Source: an uncultured Prevotella sp.
GTDB taxonomy: Bacteria > Bacteroidota > Bacteroidia > Bacteroidales > Bacteroidaceae
Assembly: GCF_900549175.1 (NCBI RefSeq)
Contig: NZ_URNN01000047.1
Coordinates: forward strand, 1-22,104
Reading direction: 5' to 3'
DNA: 22,104 nt
The notes below the pieces were generated by a model. That model ran no database searches, was not told the origin of the DNA, and was given only the letters and a program-made list of their open reading frames with translations. Numbering within the stretch: the stretch's first letter is position 1; every line of letters starts with the position of its first letter. The translations under genes and the position numbers were made by a program. Below are positions 14,056 to 20,622 of the stretch, one piece after another.

Positions 14056-15372
14056 TTATCCGAACAGCGTGGCACTGAGGCTCTGCAGGGCCCGCTTCTT
14101 GTCCTCCTCCTTTATGAGGAACGAGATGTTGTAGTTGGATCCGCCGTACGAAATCATTCTCACGGGAATGTTCTTCATCGCTTCTGTGGCCAGCGTCTCG
14201 AAGCCCACGTTGCTCCAGTCGAGGTCGCCCACCACGCAGACGATGCACATGTCGCTGTCCACCGTCACCGTGCCGTACTTCTTCAGCTCGTCCACAATCT
14301 CGCGGAGGTGGGCGTTGTTGTCGATGCTCATCGACACACCCACCTCCGACGTGCATATCATGTCGATGGGTGTCTGGTAGCTTTCGAATATCTCGAACAC
14401 CTTGCGCAGGAATCCCGTGGCCAGAAGCATGCGGCTGCTCTTTATCTTTATGGCGGTGATGTTGCTCTTGGCCGCAACAGCCTTTATCTTGCCACATTCA
14501 GTGTCGTTGCTTATCGTCGTGCCCTCGGCTTCGGGGTCCATGGTGTTCAGCAGGCGCACGGGTATGTTGGCGTACTTGGCGGGCTGTATGCACGTGGGGT
14601 GCAGAATCTTTGCCCCGAAGTATGCCAGCTCGGCGGCCTCCTCGAAGTGCAGCTGGTGTACGGGTGTCGTTCCGTCGACGATGCGCGGGTCGTTGTTGTG
14701 CATGCCGTCGATGTCGGTCCATATCTGTATCTCCTCGGCATTGATGGCGGCACCTATCAGCGACGCCGTGTAGTCGCTGCCTCCGCGTTGCAGGTTGTCA
14801 GTCTCGCCGTAGGCGTTGCGGCAGATGAATCCCTGTGTGATGTACACCTGCGAGCCTCCGTTCTTCTCGAGCAGCTCTCCGAGATGCGTTCTTATGTAAG
14901 CCAGATCCGGCTCGGCGTTCTTGTCGGTGCGCATGAAGTCGAGTGCCGGCAGCAGCGTCACGCTGTAGCCCTGCTCCCTCATGTAGTTGGCCACCATGTT
15001 CGTGCTCAGTATCTCGCCCTGTGCCACAATGTTCTTTTCCTCGAAACTTGTGAACAGCTCTTTGGTGAACGAGCGCAGATAGTTGAATATCTCGGTTATG
15101 AGGTCAAGAGTCTTGCGGCGCCACTCCTCTGTCGAATACAGTTCCTTTATGTGCCCGGTGTATTTCTTCTCCAGTTTGTTTATTACATCGTTGGCCCCCT
15201 CCGGGTTCTTCTTGTACAGGTAGTCTGATATTTCCACGAGTGAGTTGGTCGTGCCAGACATTGCTGACAGTACAATGAAAACGGGTTCTCCCGATGATGT
15301 CACGAGTTTTGTGACATTCTGCATGCGTGCCGGTGTCCCAACCGAGGTGCCACCGAATTTCATTACTTTCAT
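14056..15372 (-). CDS. lysC: aspartate kinase, monofunctional
   Basis: It phosphorylates aspartate, the first step toward lysine, DAP, threonine and methionine. The 438-residue protein starts with the canonical KFGGTSV (5-11), carries the catalytic-domain segment RGGSDYTASLIGAAI, and has WTDIDGMHNNDPR. The C-terminal third (from about 300) contains two ACT-type regulatory segments (SSRMLLATGFLRKVFEIFE and CIVCVVGDLDWSNVGFE), consistent with feedback control by an end-product amino acid, although which one cannot be read. No homoserine dehydrogenase domain is fused. It lies between ftsE (58-nt AT-rich gap, no TAnnTTTG seen) and lysA (43 nt). Confidence 0.96.
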   Translation of the reverse strand: MKVMKFGGTSVGTPARMQNVTKLVTSSGEPVFIVLSAMSGTTNSLVEISDYLYKKNPEGANDVINKLEKKYTGHIKELYSTEEWRRKTLDLITEIFNYLRSFTKELFTSFEEKNIVAQGEILSTNMVANYMREQGYSVTLLPALDFMRTDKNAEPDLAYIRTHLGELLEKNGGSQVYITQGFICRNAYGETDNLQRGGSDYTASLIGAAINAEEIQIWTDIDGMHNNDPRIVDGTTPVHQLHFEEAAELAYFGAKILHPTCIQPAKYANIPVRLLNTMDPEAEGTTISNDTECGKIKAVAAKSNITAIKIKSSRMLLATGFLRKVFEIFESYQTPIDMICTSEVGVSMSIDNNAHLREIVDELKKYGTVTVDSDMCIVCVVGDLDWSNVGFETLATEAMKNIPVRMISYGGSNYNISFLIKEEDKKRALQSLSATLFG

Positions 15373-15430
15373 ACTATCTAATTTTTTATTTTTTACTTAT
15401 TATTTATTATTTGTTGATTGAAGCTTGTGT

Positions 15431-16144
15431 TCAATCATTCTGGTCTTCATCCTTGGTCATCAGCTCGTTATAGCTCTTTGTCACTTCGGCCATATGCCCG
15501 TCCTGACAGTGGTACACCACGCCCGGATACTTGTCGAGCAGCAGCATGTTGTGTGTGCTCATGATGACGGCAGTGCCCGTCTGCGATATCTGTTTGAGCA
15601 GCACGATGATGCTTTCCGCCGTTTCGGGGTCGAGGTTGCCCGTAGGCTCGTCGGCTATTATCAGCTTCGGGTTGTTGAGTATGGCGCGCGCTATGGCTAT
15701 GCGCTGCTGTTCGCCTCCCGACAGTTCGTGCGGAAACTTCGGCGCCTTGTCCTCCATGCCCACGTCTGCCAGAACCTCGCCTATGCGCCTGTCAATATCC
15801 TTCCTGTTCTTCCATCCGGTGGCTTTCAGCACGAAGTGCAGGTTCTTGTACACCGTGCGGTCGCCGAGCAGCTGGAAGTCCTGGAAGATGATGCCCATCT
15901 GCCGGCGCAGTGCCGGTATGTGCTTGCGTTTCAGCCGGCGTATGTCCTGGCCTATGACGGTGGCCTCGTCGCCCTCGTCGATGTCGAGTTCGAGATACAG
16001 TGACTTCAGCAGCGAGCTTTTTCCCGAGCCCACGCGTCCTATTATATATATGAACTCACCTTCGTCCACACTGAAGTTGACGCCCGACAGTACGGGCTTG
16101 TCACCCTGCTGGTATATGTTGACGTTCTTGTAGTCTATGAGCAT
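15431..16144 (-). CDS. ftsE: FtsE-type ABC transporter ATP-binding protein
   Basis: The 237-residue ATPase has Walker A GRVGSGKS (36-43), Q-loop QDFQLL (88-93), signature LSGGEQQR (141-148), Walker B LIIADEP (161-167) with D-loop GNLDPET, and the switch histidine in MSTHN. The FQDFQLLGDRTVYKNL and EPTGNLD segments are the closest match to FtsE. FtsE works with the membrane protein FtsX to control peptidoglycan hydrolases during division. No ftsX is in the window; in Bacteroidetes it is often elsewhere, so another lipoprotein-export type ABC role (LolD-like) is the main alternative. The start at 16144 is 21 nt after hisIE. Confidence 0.85.
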   Translation of the reverse strand: MLIDYKNVNIYQQGDKPVLSGVNFSVDEGEFIYIIGRVGSGKSSLLKSLYLELDIDEGDEATVIGQDIRRLKRKHIPALRRQMGIIFQDFQLLGDRTVYKNLHFVLKATGWKNRKDIDRRIGEVLADVGMEDKAPKFPHELSGGEQQRIAIARAILNNPKLIIADEPTGNLDPETAESIIVLLKQISQTGTAVIMSTHNMLLLDKYPGVVYHCQDGHMAEVTKSYNELMTKDEDQND

Positions 16145-16165
16145 GTCAGTCCCTTCCCTTTCGTT

Positions 16166-16780
16166 CTAATGCTTTTTCCATGCCGGGTCGTGGCGTTCGC
16201 GCAGTTCCCTTGCCAAATCCTCTATCCTCAGTCCCTTGCTCGTGAGCAGCACCATCATGTGGTACAGCATGTCGGCACCCTCGTATATCATGCGTTCGTC
16301 TGTGCCTCCCACGGCCTCTATCACCATTTCCAGAGCCTCTTCGCCCACCTTCTGCGCCATGCGGTTCGTGCCGTCGTTGAACAGCGACGTGGTGTAGCTG
16401 CCCTCGGGCATCTCCCTGCGGCGTTTTTCTATGAAGTCCTGCAGCTCGGTGAGGAACGCCAGGGGGTGGGGTGTGTTCGCCTCGCCCCAGCACGTGTCGG
16501 TGCCCTTGTGGCATATAGGGCCTTCCGGCACGGCCTTTACGAGCAGCGTGTCGTTGTCGCAGTCGGCGGCCATGCTCACCACGTTGAGGTAGTTGCCCGA
16601 TGTCTCGCCCTTCGTCCACAGGCACCGGCGGCTGCGGCTGTAGAACGTCACCCTGCCTGTGGCCACGGTCTTCTCGTATGCCTCCCTGTTCATGTAGCCG
16701 AGCATGAGCACGTTCCTTGTAGCGGCATCCTGTATGATGGCCGGCACGAGTCCGCCCGATTTTTCAAAATCTATTGTCAT
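16166..16780 (-). CDS. hisIE: bifunctional phosphoribosyl-AMP cyclohydrolase / phosphoribosyl-ATP pyrophosphatase
   Basis: This two-domain enzyme carries out steps 2 and 3 of histidine synthesis. HisI occupies about residues 1-105 of 204, with the metal-site DCDND (73-77) and Cys residues C74, C90 and C97 (GPICHKGTDTCWG). HisE occupies about 107-204, with the FNDGTNRMAQKVGEEALE helix and YEGADMLYHMMVLL. A longer in-frame extension exists upstream, but the ATG at 16780 gives the normal N-terminus and length, and the extension would overlap hisF. It begins 35 nt after hisF ends and is followed by ftsE after 21 nt. Confidence 0.96.
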   Translation of the reverse strand: MTIDFEKSGGLVPAIIQDAATRNVLMLGYMNREAYEKTVATGRVTFYSRSRRCLWTKGETSGNYLNVVSMAADCDNDTLLVKAVPEGPICHKGTDTCWGEANTPHPLAFLTELQDFIEKRRREMPEGSYTTSLFNDGTNRMAQKVGEEALEMVIEAVGGTDERMIYEGADMLYHMMVLLTSKGLRIEDLARELRERHDPAWKKH

Positions 16781-16815
16781 ACTGTGTATATAATGATAGT
16801 GTGTTCGTTTCTTTT

Positions 16816-17607
16816 TTACGGCCGGTGTGCGGTGCCGTGCACCGTGCGCACCCTTCTCACGTTTATCCCCTCTCCGGCCAGATAGTCCTTCAGTTCGGCG
16901 ATGCCTATCTCGCCGAAGTGGAACACGCTGGCGGCCAGTGCCGCGTCGGCATGGCCTTTGCCGAAGGCGTCGCGGAAGTGCTCCATGCGTCCCGCCCCGC
17001 CGCTGGCTATTACGGGTATCGACAGCCTGTCGGCGAGCATGGCAAGGGCTTCGTTGGCGTAGCCCTCCTTCACGCCGTCGTGGTTCATGCTGGTGAAGAG
17101 TATCTCGCCTGCGCCGCGCTCCTGCATCTCCACCGCACGGTCGAGCAGCCGGTGGGCGGTGCGCTCGCGTCCGCCCTTGATGTAGCAGAACCAGTCGGTG
17201 CCGTCGAAGCGTGCGTCGAGGGCGCACACGCACACCTGGCTGCCGAAGCGTCGGGCCACCTCGTCTATCAGCTCCGGCCGGCGGAAGGCGGCACTGTTCA
17301 CCGCCACCTTGTCGGCTCCGGCGTAGAGCAGCCGCTCGACGTCGGCCAGTTCGTTCACGCCTCCGCCCACGGTGAACGGTATGTTTATCTCCCGCGCCAC
17401 CTTCGTCACCATGTCGGTGAATGTCTTGCGCCCCTCGCAGCTGGCGGTGATGTCGAGGAACACCAGTTCGTCGGCTCCCGCCTCACTGTATGCCTTGCCC
17501 AGTGCCACGGGGTCGCCCGCACTGCGCAGGTTGACGAAGTTCACCCCCTTCACCGTCTCGCCGTTCCTCACGTCGAGGCAGGGTATTATGCGTTTTGCCA
17601 GTCCCAT
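16816..17607 (-). CDS. hisF: imidazole glycerol phosphate synthase, cyclase subunit
   Basis: HisF uses ammonia from HisH to turn PRFAR into imidazole glycerol phosphate and AICAR. The 263-residue barrel carries the two catalytic aspartates, D12 (IIPCLDVRNG) and D131 (CALDARFDG), plus the phosphate-binding loops VGGGVNEL and ASGGAGRMEHF. The C-terminus runs about ten residues past the usual INVR ending (VRTVHGTAHRP), a small extension. Its start overlaps the end of hisA by 22 nt, which suggests tight coupling. Confidence 0.97.
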   Translation of the reverse strand: MGLAKRIIPCLDVRNGETVKGVNFVNLRSAGDPVALGKAYSEAGADELVFLDITASCEGRKTFTDMVTKVAREINIPFTVGGGVNELADVERLLYAGADKVAVNSAAFRRPELIDEVARRFGSQVCVCALDARFDGTDWFCYIKGGRERTAHRLLDRAVEMQERGAGEILFTSMNHDGVKEGYANEALAMLADRLSIPVIASGGAGRMEHFRDAFGKGHADAALAASVFHFGEIGIAELKDYLAGEGINVRRVRTVHGTAHRP

Positions 17608-18311
17608 AGCTCCTTCATGTTTATCTTTCCCTCGTATATGGCCTTGCCGAACACCACGGCGGGTATGCCGGCGGCGTCGAGGGCCTTTATGTCATCCATC
17701 GACGACACCCCTCCGCTGGCTATCAGGTGCAGCCCCGGAAAGGCGTCCATCACCCCGCGGTAAAGCTCCGTGGACGGGCCGGTGAGTGTGCCGTCCCTTG
17801 ATATGTCGGTGCAGAGCACGTTGCGCACGCCCTGCCGCACGTACATGCCGATGAAGTCGTGCAGGCGCAGGGCCGAGTCTTCCTGCCATCCGTTGATGGA
17901 GATCATGCCGTCGCGCACGTCGGCACCCAGTATTATCCTGTCCGGGCCATAGCGGTCTATCCACGAGCTGAGCAGGTCGGGCTGTGTTACGGCCACCGAT
18001 CCCACCGTCACCATCGATGCGCCGCAGGCGAAGGCCGTGTGTATGTCGTCGTCGGTCTTTATGCCGCCGCCGAAGTCGACGGTCAGCCCCGTGGCGGCGG
18101 TCACCGCCCTGAGCACGTCAGAGTTGACGATGTGCCGCGAGGCGGCTCCGTTGAGGTCAACCATGTGCAGGCGTTTGAAGCCTGTGCGCTCGAACTCCGA
18201 GGCCGTGGCCACGGGGTCGGCACTGTATGTGGTGCGGCTGTTGTAGTCGCCTTTGGTCAGCCGCACGCAACTGCCATTGTACAAGTCTATTGCGGGTATC
18301 AGTTCAATCAT
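17586..18311 (-). CDS. hisA: phosphoribosylformimino-5-aminoimidazole carboxamide ribotide isomerase
   Basis: HisA isomerises ProFAR to PRFAR just before the HisHF reaction. With the ATG at 18311 the protein is 241 residues, the standard length. It has the active-site D9 (LIPAIDLYNG), GGGIKTDDDI, GADVRDG (D131), TDISRDGTLTGP (D169) and the phosphate loop ASGGVSSMDDI. The frame stays open far upstream, but that is a shadow over hisH and purU. The ATG makes an ATGA overlap with the hisH stop. Homology with HisF is visible, as expected for this barrel pair. Confidence 0.97.
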   Translation of the reverse strand: MIELIPAIDLYNGSCVRLTKGDYNSRTTYSADPVATASEFERTGFKRLHMVDLNGAASRHIVNSDVLRAVTAATGLTVDFGGGIKTDDDIHTAFACGASMVTVGSVAVTQPDLLSSWIDRYGPDRIILGADVRDGMISINGWQEDSALRLHDFIGMYVRQGVRNVLCTDISRDGTLTGPSTELYRGVMDAFPGLHLIASGGVSSMDDIKALDAAGIPAVVFGKAIYEGKINMKELWDWQNA

Positions 18312-18898
18312 AGCTCGAGAAAGTTTTTTATTATGCGTTCGCCCGCGTCGCCGCTTTTCTCGGGGTGGAACTGCGTGGCGTAGAAGTTGTCGCGCTGCAG
18401 GGCGGCGCTGTACGTCAGGATGTGCTCGGCGGTGGCTGCCGTATGCCGGCAGAGCGGCACGTAGTAGCTGTGTACGAAATATACGAAGTCGCCGTCGTCC
18501 AGTCCACTGAACAGCGGCCCCCTCATGTCGTGCAGCGCGTTCCACCCCATGGCCGGCACCTTGTCTTCGCGCCGCGTGGGGCGGAAGCGTGTCACGCCGG
18601 CATCGAATATGCCCAGACAGTCGGTGTCGCCCTCCTCCGAGTGGCTGCAGAGCAGCTGCTGGCCTATGCAGATGCCGAGCACGGGCTGTGTCAGGCTGCG
18701 TATCACGCCGTCCAGTCCGCGGCTGCGCAGGTAGTCCATGGCTCCGGCGGCCTCGCCCTGTCCGGGAAAGATTACGCGGTCGGCGGCGCGCAGCAGCGCG
18801 GCGTCGTCGGTCAGCACCGGTTCTGTGCCGAGGCGTCTCAGGGCGTTCTCCACCGAGTAGATGTTGCCGGCGTTGTATTTTATTATGGCGACGTTCAT
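18308..18898 (-). CDS. hisH: imidazole glycerol phosphate synthase, glutamine amidotransferase subunit
   Basis: This class I glutaminase makes ammonia for HisF. The 196-residue protein has the catalytic triad: nucleophile C77 in VLGICIGQQLL, and H178 and E180 in ATQFHPEKSG. The oxyanion strand is FPGQGEA and the GWN motif is at 118-120. It is the first of four his genes in overlapping order H-A-F-IE; hisG, D, C and B are absent from the window. A 102-nt gap with a direct repeat separates it from purU upstream, and I see no TAnnTTTG there. Confidence 0.97.
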   Translation of the reverse strand: MNVAIIKYNAGNIYSVENALRRLGTEPVLTDDAALLRAADRVIFPGQGEAAGAMDYLRSRGLDGVIRSLTQPVLGICIGQQLLCSHSEEGDTDCLGIFDAGVTRFRPTRREDKVPAMGWNALHDMRGPLFSGLDDGDFVYFVHSYYVPLCRHTAATAEHILTYSAALQRDNFYATQFHPEKSGDAGERIIKNFLEL

Positions 18899-18917
18899 GT
18901 CCTTGCTTTTGTCTTGC

Positions 18918-18969
18918 TACAGTAAAAATTTGCTGCCGGATTTTACAGTAAAACTTTGCTGCCGGATAA
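18918..18969. repeat. 26-bp direct repeat, two copies, between purU and hisH
   Basis: TACAGTAAAAATTTGCTGCC (18918 on) recurs at 18944 with one substitution in the 24-bp core, followed by CGGAT in both copies. It sits in the 102-nt purU-hisH gap just upstream of the hisH start on the minus strand. It could be an operator-like direct repeat or an ordinary tandem duplication. Confidence 0.85.
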
Positions 18970-19000
18970 AAAAATCCTTTGCTTCCGCTTTCCGCTTCCG

Positions 19001-19864
19001 TCAGCTGAATATTATCGTCTTGTTGCGGTAGGTGAGTATCTTGCGCTCGATGTGCTTGGTGACGGCACGCGAGAGCACTATCTTCTCGAGGTCGCGGCCC
19101 TTGCGCACCAGGCTGTCGGGCGTGTCCTTGTGGGTTATGCGCACCACGTCCTGCTCTATTATGGGGCCGGCGTCGAGGTCGGCCGTCACGTAGTGGCTCG
19201 TGGCGCCTATTATCTTCACTCCGCGCGTCCACGCCTGATGGTATGGCTTGGCGCCGATGAAGGCCGGCAGGAACGAGTGGTGTATGTTGATGATGTGGTT
19301 GGGGTACTGGCGTATCATGTCGTCGCTGATAATCTGCATGTAGCGTGCCAGCACGATGAAGTTGACGCGCTCCTTCCTGAGCAGCTCCATCTCGGCCGCC
19401 TCCACCTCCTGCTTGTTGGAGTGGTCTTTGTTTATTGACCACACGTAGTAGGGTATGTCGAACTGTTCGGCCACGTAGCGCAGGTCTTCGTGGTTGCTCA
19501 CTATGCATGGTATCTCCACGTCCCACTCGCCGGCCTTGTAGCGTGCCAGCAGGTCGTAGAGGCAGTGGCTCATCTTGCTGACGAAGATGGCCATGCGCGG
19601 CTTCACGTCGTTGAAGTACAGACAGCACTCCATCTCGTATCTGCGGGCGTAGAGCGTCTTGATGTACTCCTCTATCTTGTCCTGTGGTATGAGAAACCTG
19701 TCCAGCTCCCATTCTATGCGCATGAAGAACACGCCTTCCACGCGGTCGACGTACTGGTCGAGGTAGACGATGTTGCCCTGATTGTCGGTTATGAACCGGG
19801 TGAGTTCTGAAATGATGCCCTCTCTGTCGGGGCAGTGCAGGAGCAGTATTGCTGTCGGTTTCAT
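19001..19864 (-). CDS. purU: formyltetrahydrofolate deformylase
   Basis: PurU hydrolyses 10-formyl-THF to THF and formate, balancing one-carbon pools and supplying formate to PurT-type purine synthesis. The 287-residue protein has an N-terminal ACT domain (about 4-85, beginning LLHCPDREGIISELTRFI) and a formyltransferase domain (about 88-285). The latter includes KMSHCLYDLLARY, NHEDLRYVAEQFDIPYY, NIHHSFLPAFIGAKPYHQA (N193, H195) and the catalytic aspartate D231 in TADLDAGPI. Its role beside the histidine genes may be metabolic: HisHF makes AICAR, which the purine pathway formylates. A 194-nt gap with tandem repeats lies upstream. Confidence 0.95.
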   Translation of the reverse strand: MKPTAILLLHCPDREGIISELTRFITDNQGNIVYLDQYVDRVEGVFFMRIEWELDRFLIPQDKIEEYIKTLYARRYEMECCLYFNDVKPRMAIFVSKMSHCLYDLLARYKAGEWDVEIPCIVSNHEDLRYVAEQFDIPYYVWSINKDHSNKQEVEAAEMELLRKERVNFIVLARYMQIISDDMIRQYPNHIINIHHSFLPAFIGAKPYHQAWTRGVKIIGATSHYVTADLDAGPIIEQDVVRITHKDTPDSLVRKGRDLEKIVLSRAVTKHIERKILTYRNKTIIFS

Positions 19865-19886
19865 CTTTTTTTATTGTTGTTTTCGG

Positions 19887-19990
19887 GTTGTTTCTTTCGA
19901 CATAAAGACATATTTCTTTTTAGACATAAAGACATATTTCTTTTTCGACATAAAGACATGTTTCTTTTGACATAAAGACATATTTCTTCT
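19887..19990. repeat. 22-24-bp tandem repeat, four copies, upstream of purU
   Basis: GACATAAAGACATATTTCTT recurs at 19899, 19923, 19947 and 19969 (periods 24, 24 and 22), with one copy carrying ATG for ATA. Each unit contains GACATA twice. It is in the purU/FHA-gene gap and is not a CRISPR array: there are no unique spacers and the units abut. It is translated as KKYVFMS-like strings only in spurious frames. Confidence 0.93.
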
Positions 19991-20023
19991 GTCCGTTCTG
20001 TCTGTTCTGTTCGTTTCTTGCTT

Positions 20024-20053
20024 CCGGCTGCTTTGCTTGTTTTCCGCAGCCGG
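20024..20053 (-). terminator. possible hairpin after the FHA gene
   Basis: CCGGCTGC (20024-20031) pairs with GCAGCCGG (20046-20053) around 14 nt. It lies 5 nt downstream of the FHA stop on the minus strand. No T run follows, so it is a weak or rho-assisted terminator at best, or a processing hairpin. Confidence 0.35.
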
Positions 20054-20058
20054 GGCAT

Positions 20059-20622
20059 TTATTCTCCCCTCCCTTTTGGGGAGGGGGCGGGGGTGAGGCC
20101 GTCGGGCTTTGCCCTTAGGATGATGCTTGTGGCACCGATGGTGAAGAGGCTGCCGTCTTCTATCACGCGGCGTTCGTTGTCGCCGAGTATCTCGTTGTCC
20201 ACGAACGTGCCCGTATAGCTGGGGCCGTCTCTCAGGATGTACTGCAGACGCCCGCGCTTGTCGTGTTTCACCGTCAGCACGCAGTGGGTTATGTCGATGC
20301 TCGGGTCGTTGGTCTCGATGGGGGTGTTCACGCCCGAACCCTTCATGTAGCGGCCTATCACGTTGTCGCCGAGCTGCAGCGGCAGCACCTGCTTGTAGTG
20401 GAACACGTTCTCTATCACCACTATCGAGCCGTAACCCTTTTCGTTGGCCTGCTCGTCGGGGCGCTCCTCCTTCTGTGTGGCGCGTAGCTTCGATGTGCCT
20501 ATGCGTATGCCGAACTGCTTGTTGCAGTAGGGGCACTGGAACACGAGCGACTGGCCCGTCTGGTATTTTGTCTCGTCAAACGTTATGTAGTTGTCGCACT
20601 TGGGACACTTCACTCTCTTCAT
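20059..20622 (-). CDS. zinc-ribbon plus FHA domain protein
   Basis: The 187-residue protein has an N-terminal zinc ribbon (C6-x2-C9 and C30-x2-C33, MJ0042-like) and a short basic linker. A forkhead-associated domain follows (about 68-172) with IGR (89-91), a THC strand (112-114), YTGTFVDNE and FTIGATSIILR. FHA domains bind phosphothreonine peptides, so it is likely a cytosolic adaptor. The serine usual in the S-x-x-H position is replaced (DITH), so true phosphopeptide binding is uncertain. Residues 175-187 (GLTPAPSPKGRGE) are encoded by an intergenic palindromic repeat rather than by domain sequence. The start overlaps the SPOR gene stop by 4 nt (ATGA), so the two are co-translated. No kinase gene is nearby. 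Confidence 0.85.
   Translation of the reverse strand: MKRVKCPKCDNYITFDETKYQTGQSLVFQCPYCNKQFGIRIGTSKLRATQKEERPDEQANEKGYGSIVVIENVFHYKQVLPLQLGDNVIGRYMKGSGVNTPIETNDPSIDITHCVLTVKHDKRGRLQYILRDGPSYTGTFVDNEILGDNERRVIEDGSLFTIGATSIILRAKPDGLTPAPSPKGRGE
20064..20097. repeat. GC-rich palindromic repeat forming the FHA gene 3' end
   Basis: CCCCTCCC (20066-20073) and GGGAGGGG (20079-20086) form an 8-bp hairpin next to GGGGGCGGGGGTGAGG. This CTCACCCCCGCCCCCTCCCC type of sequence is a widespread dispersed repeat in bacterial genomes. When translated it gives the LTPAPSPKGRGE string that recurs at C-termini of many unrelated predicted proteins. Confidence 0.75.

Noticed and set aside
13960..15228. Long plus-strand frame opposite lysC
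   Set aside because: Mirror of aspartate kinase codons, with no recognisable domain, start signal or promoter.
16166..17233. Extended frame upstream of hisIE
   Set aside because: It would overlap hisF. HisI homology starts at the ATG at 16780, and 204 residues is the normal length.
17586..19712. Extended frame upstream of hisA giving over 700 codons
   Set aside because: The upstream part overlaps hisH and purU in another frame and is Arg/His-rich noise. The HisA homology begins precisely at the ATG at 18311.
19887..19990. CRISPR array
   Set aside because: Repeat units abut with no unique spacers, and no cas genes are present.
19861..20058. Small minus-strand frame encoding repeated MSLC/KR strings
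   Set aside because: It is generated by translating the 22-24-bp tandem repeat, and the frame is not independently supported.
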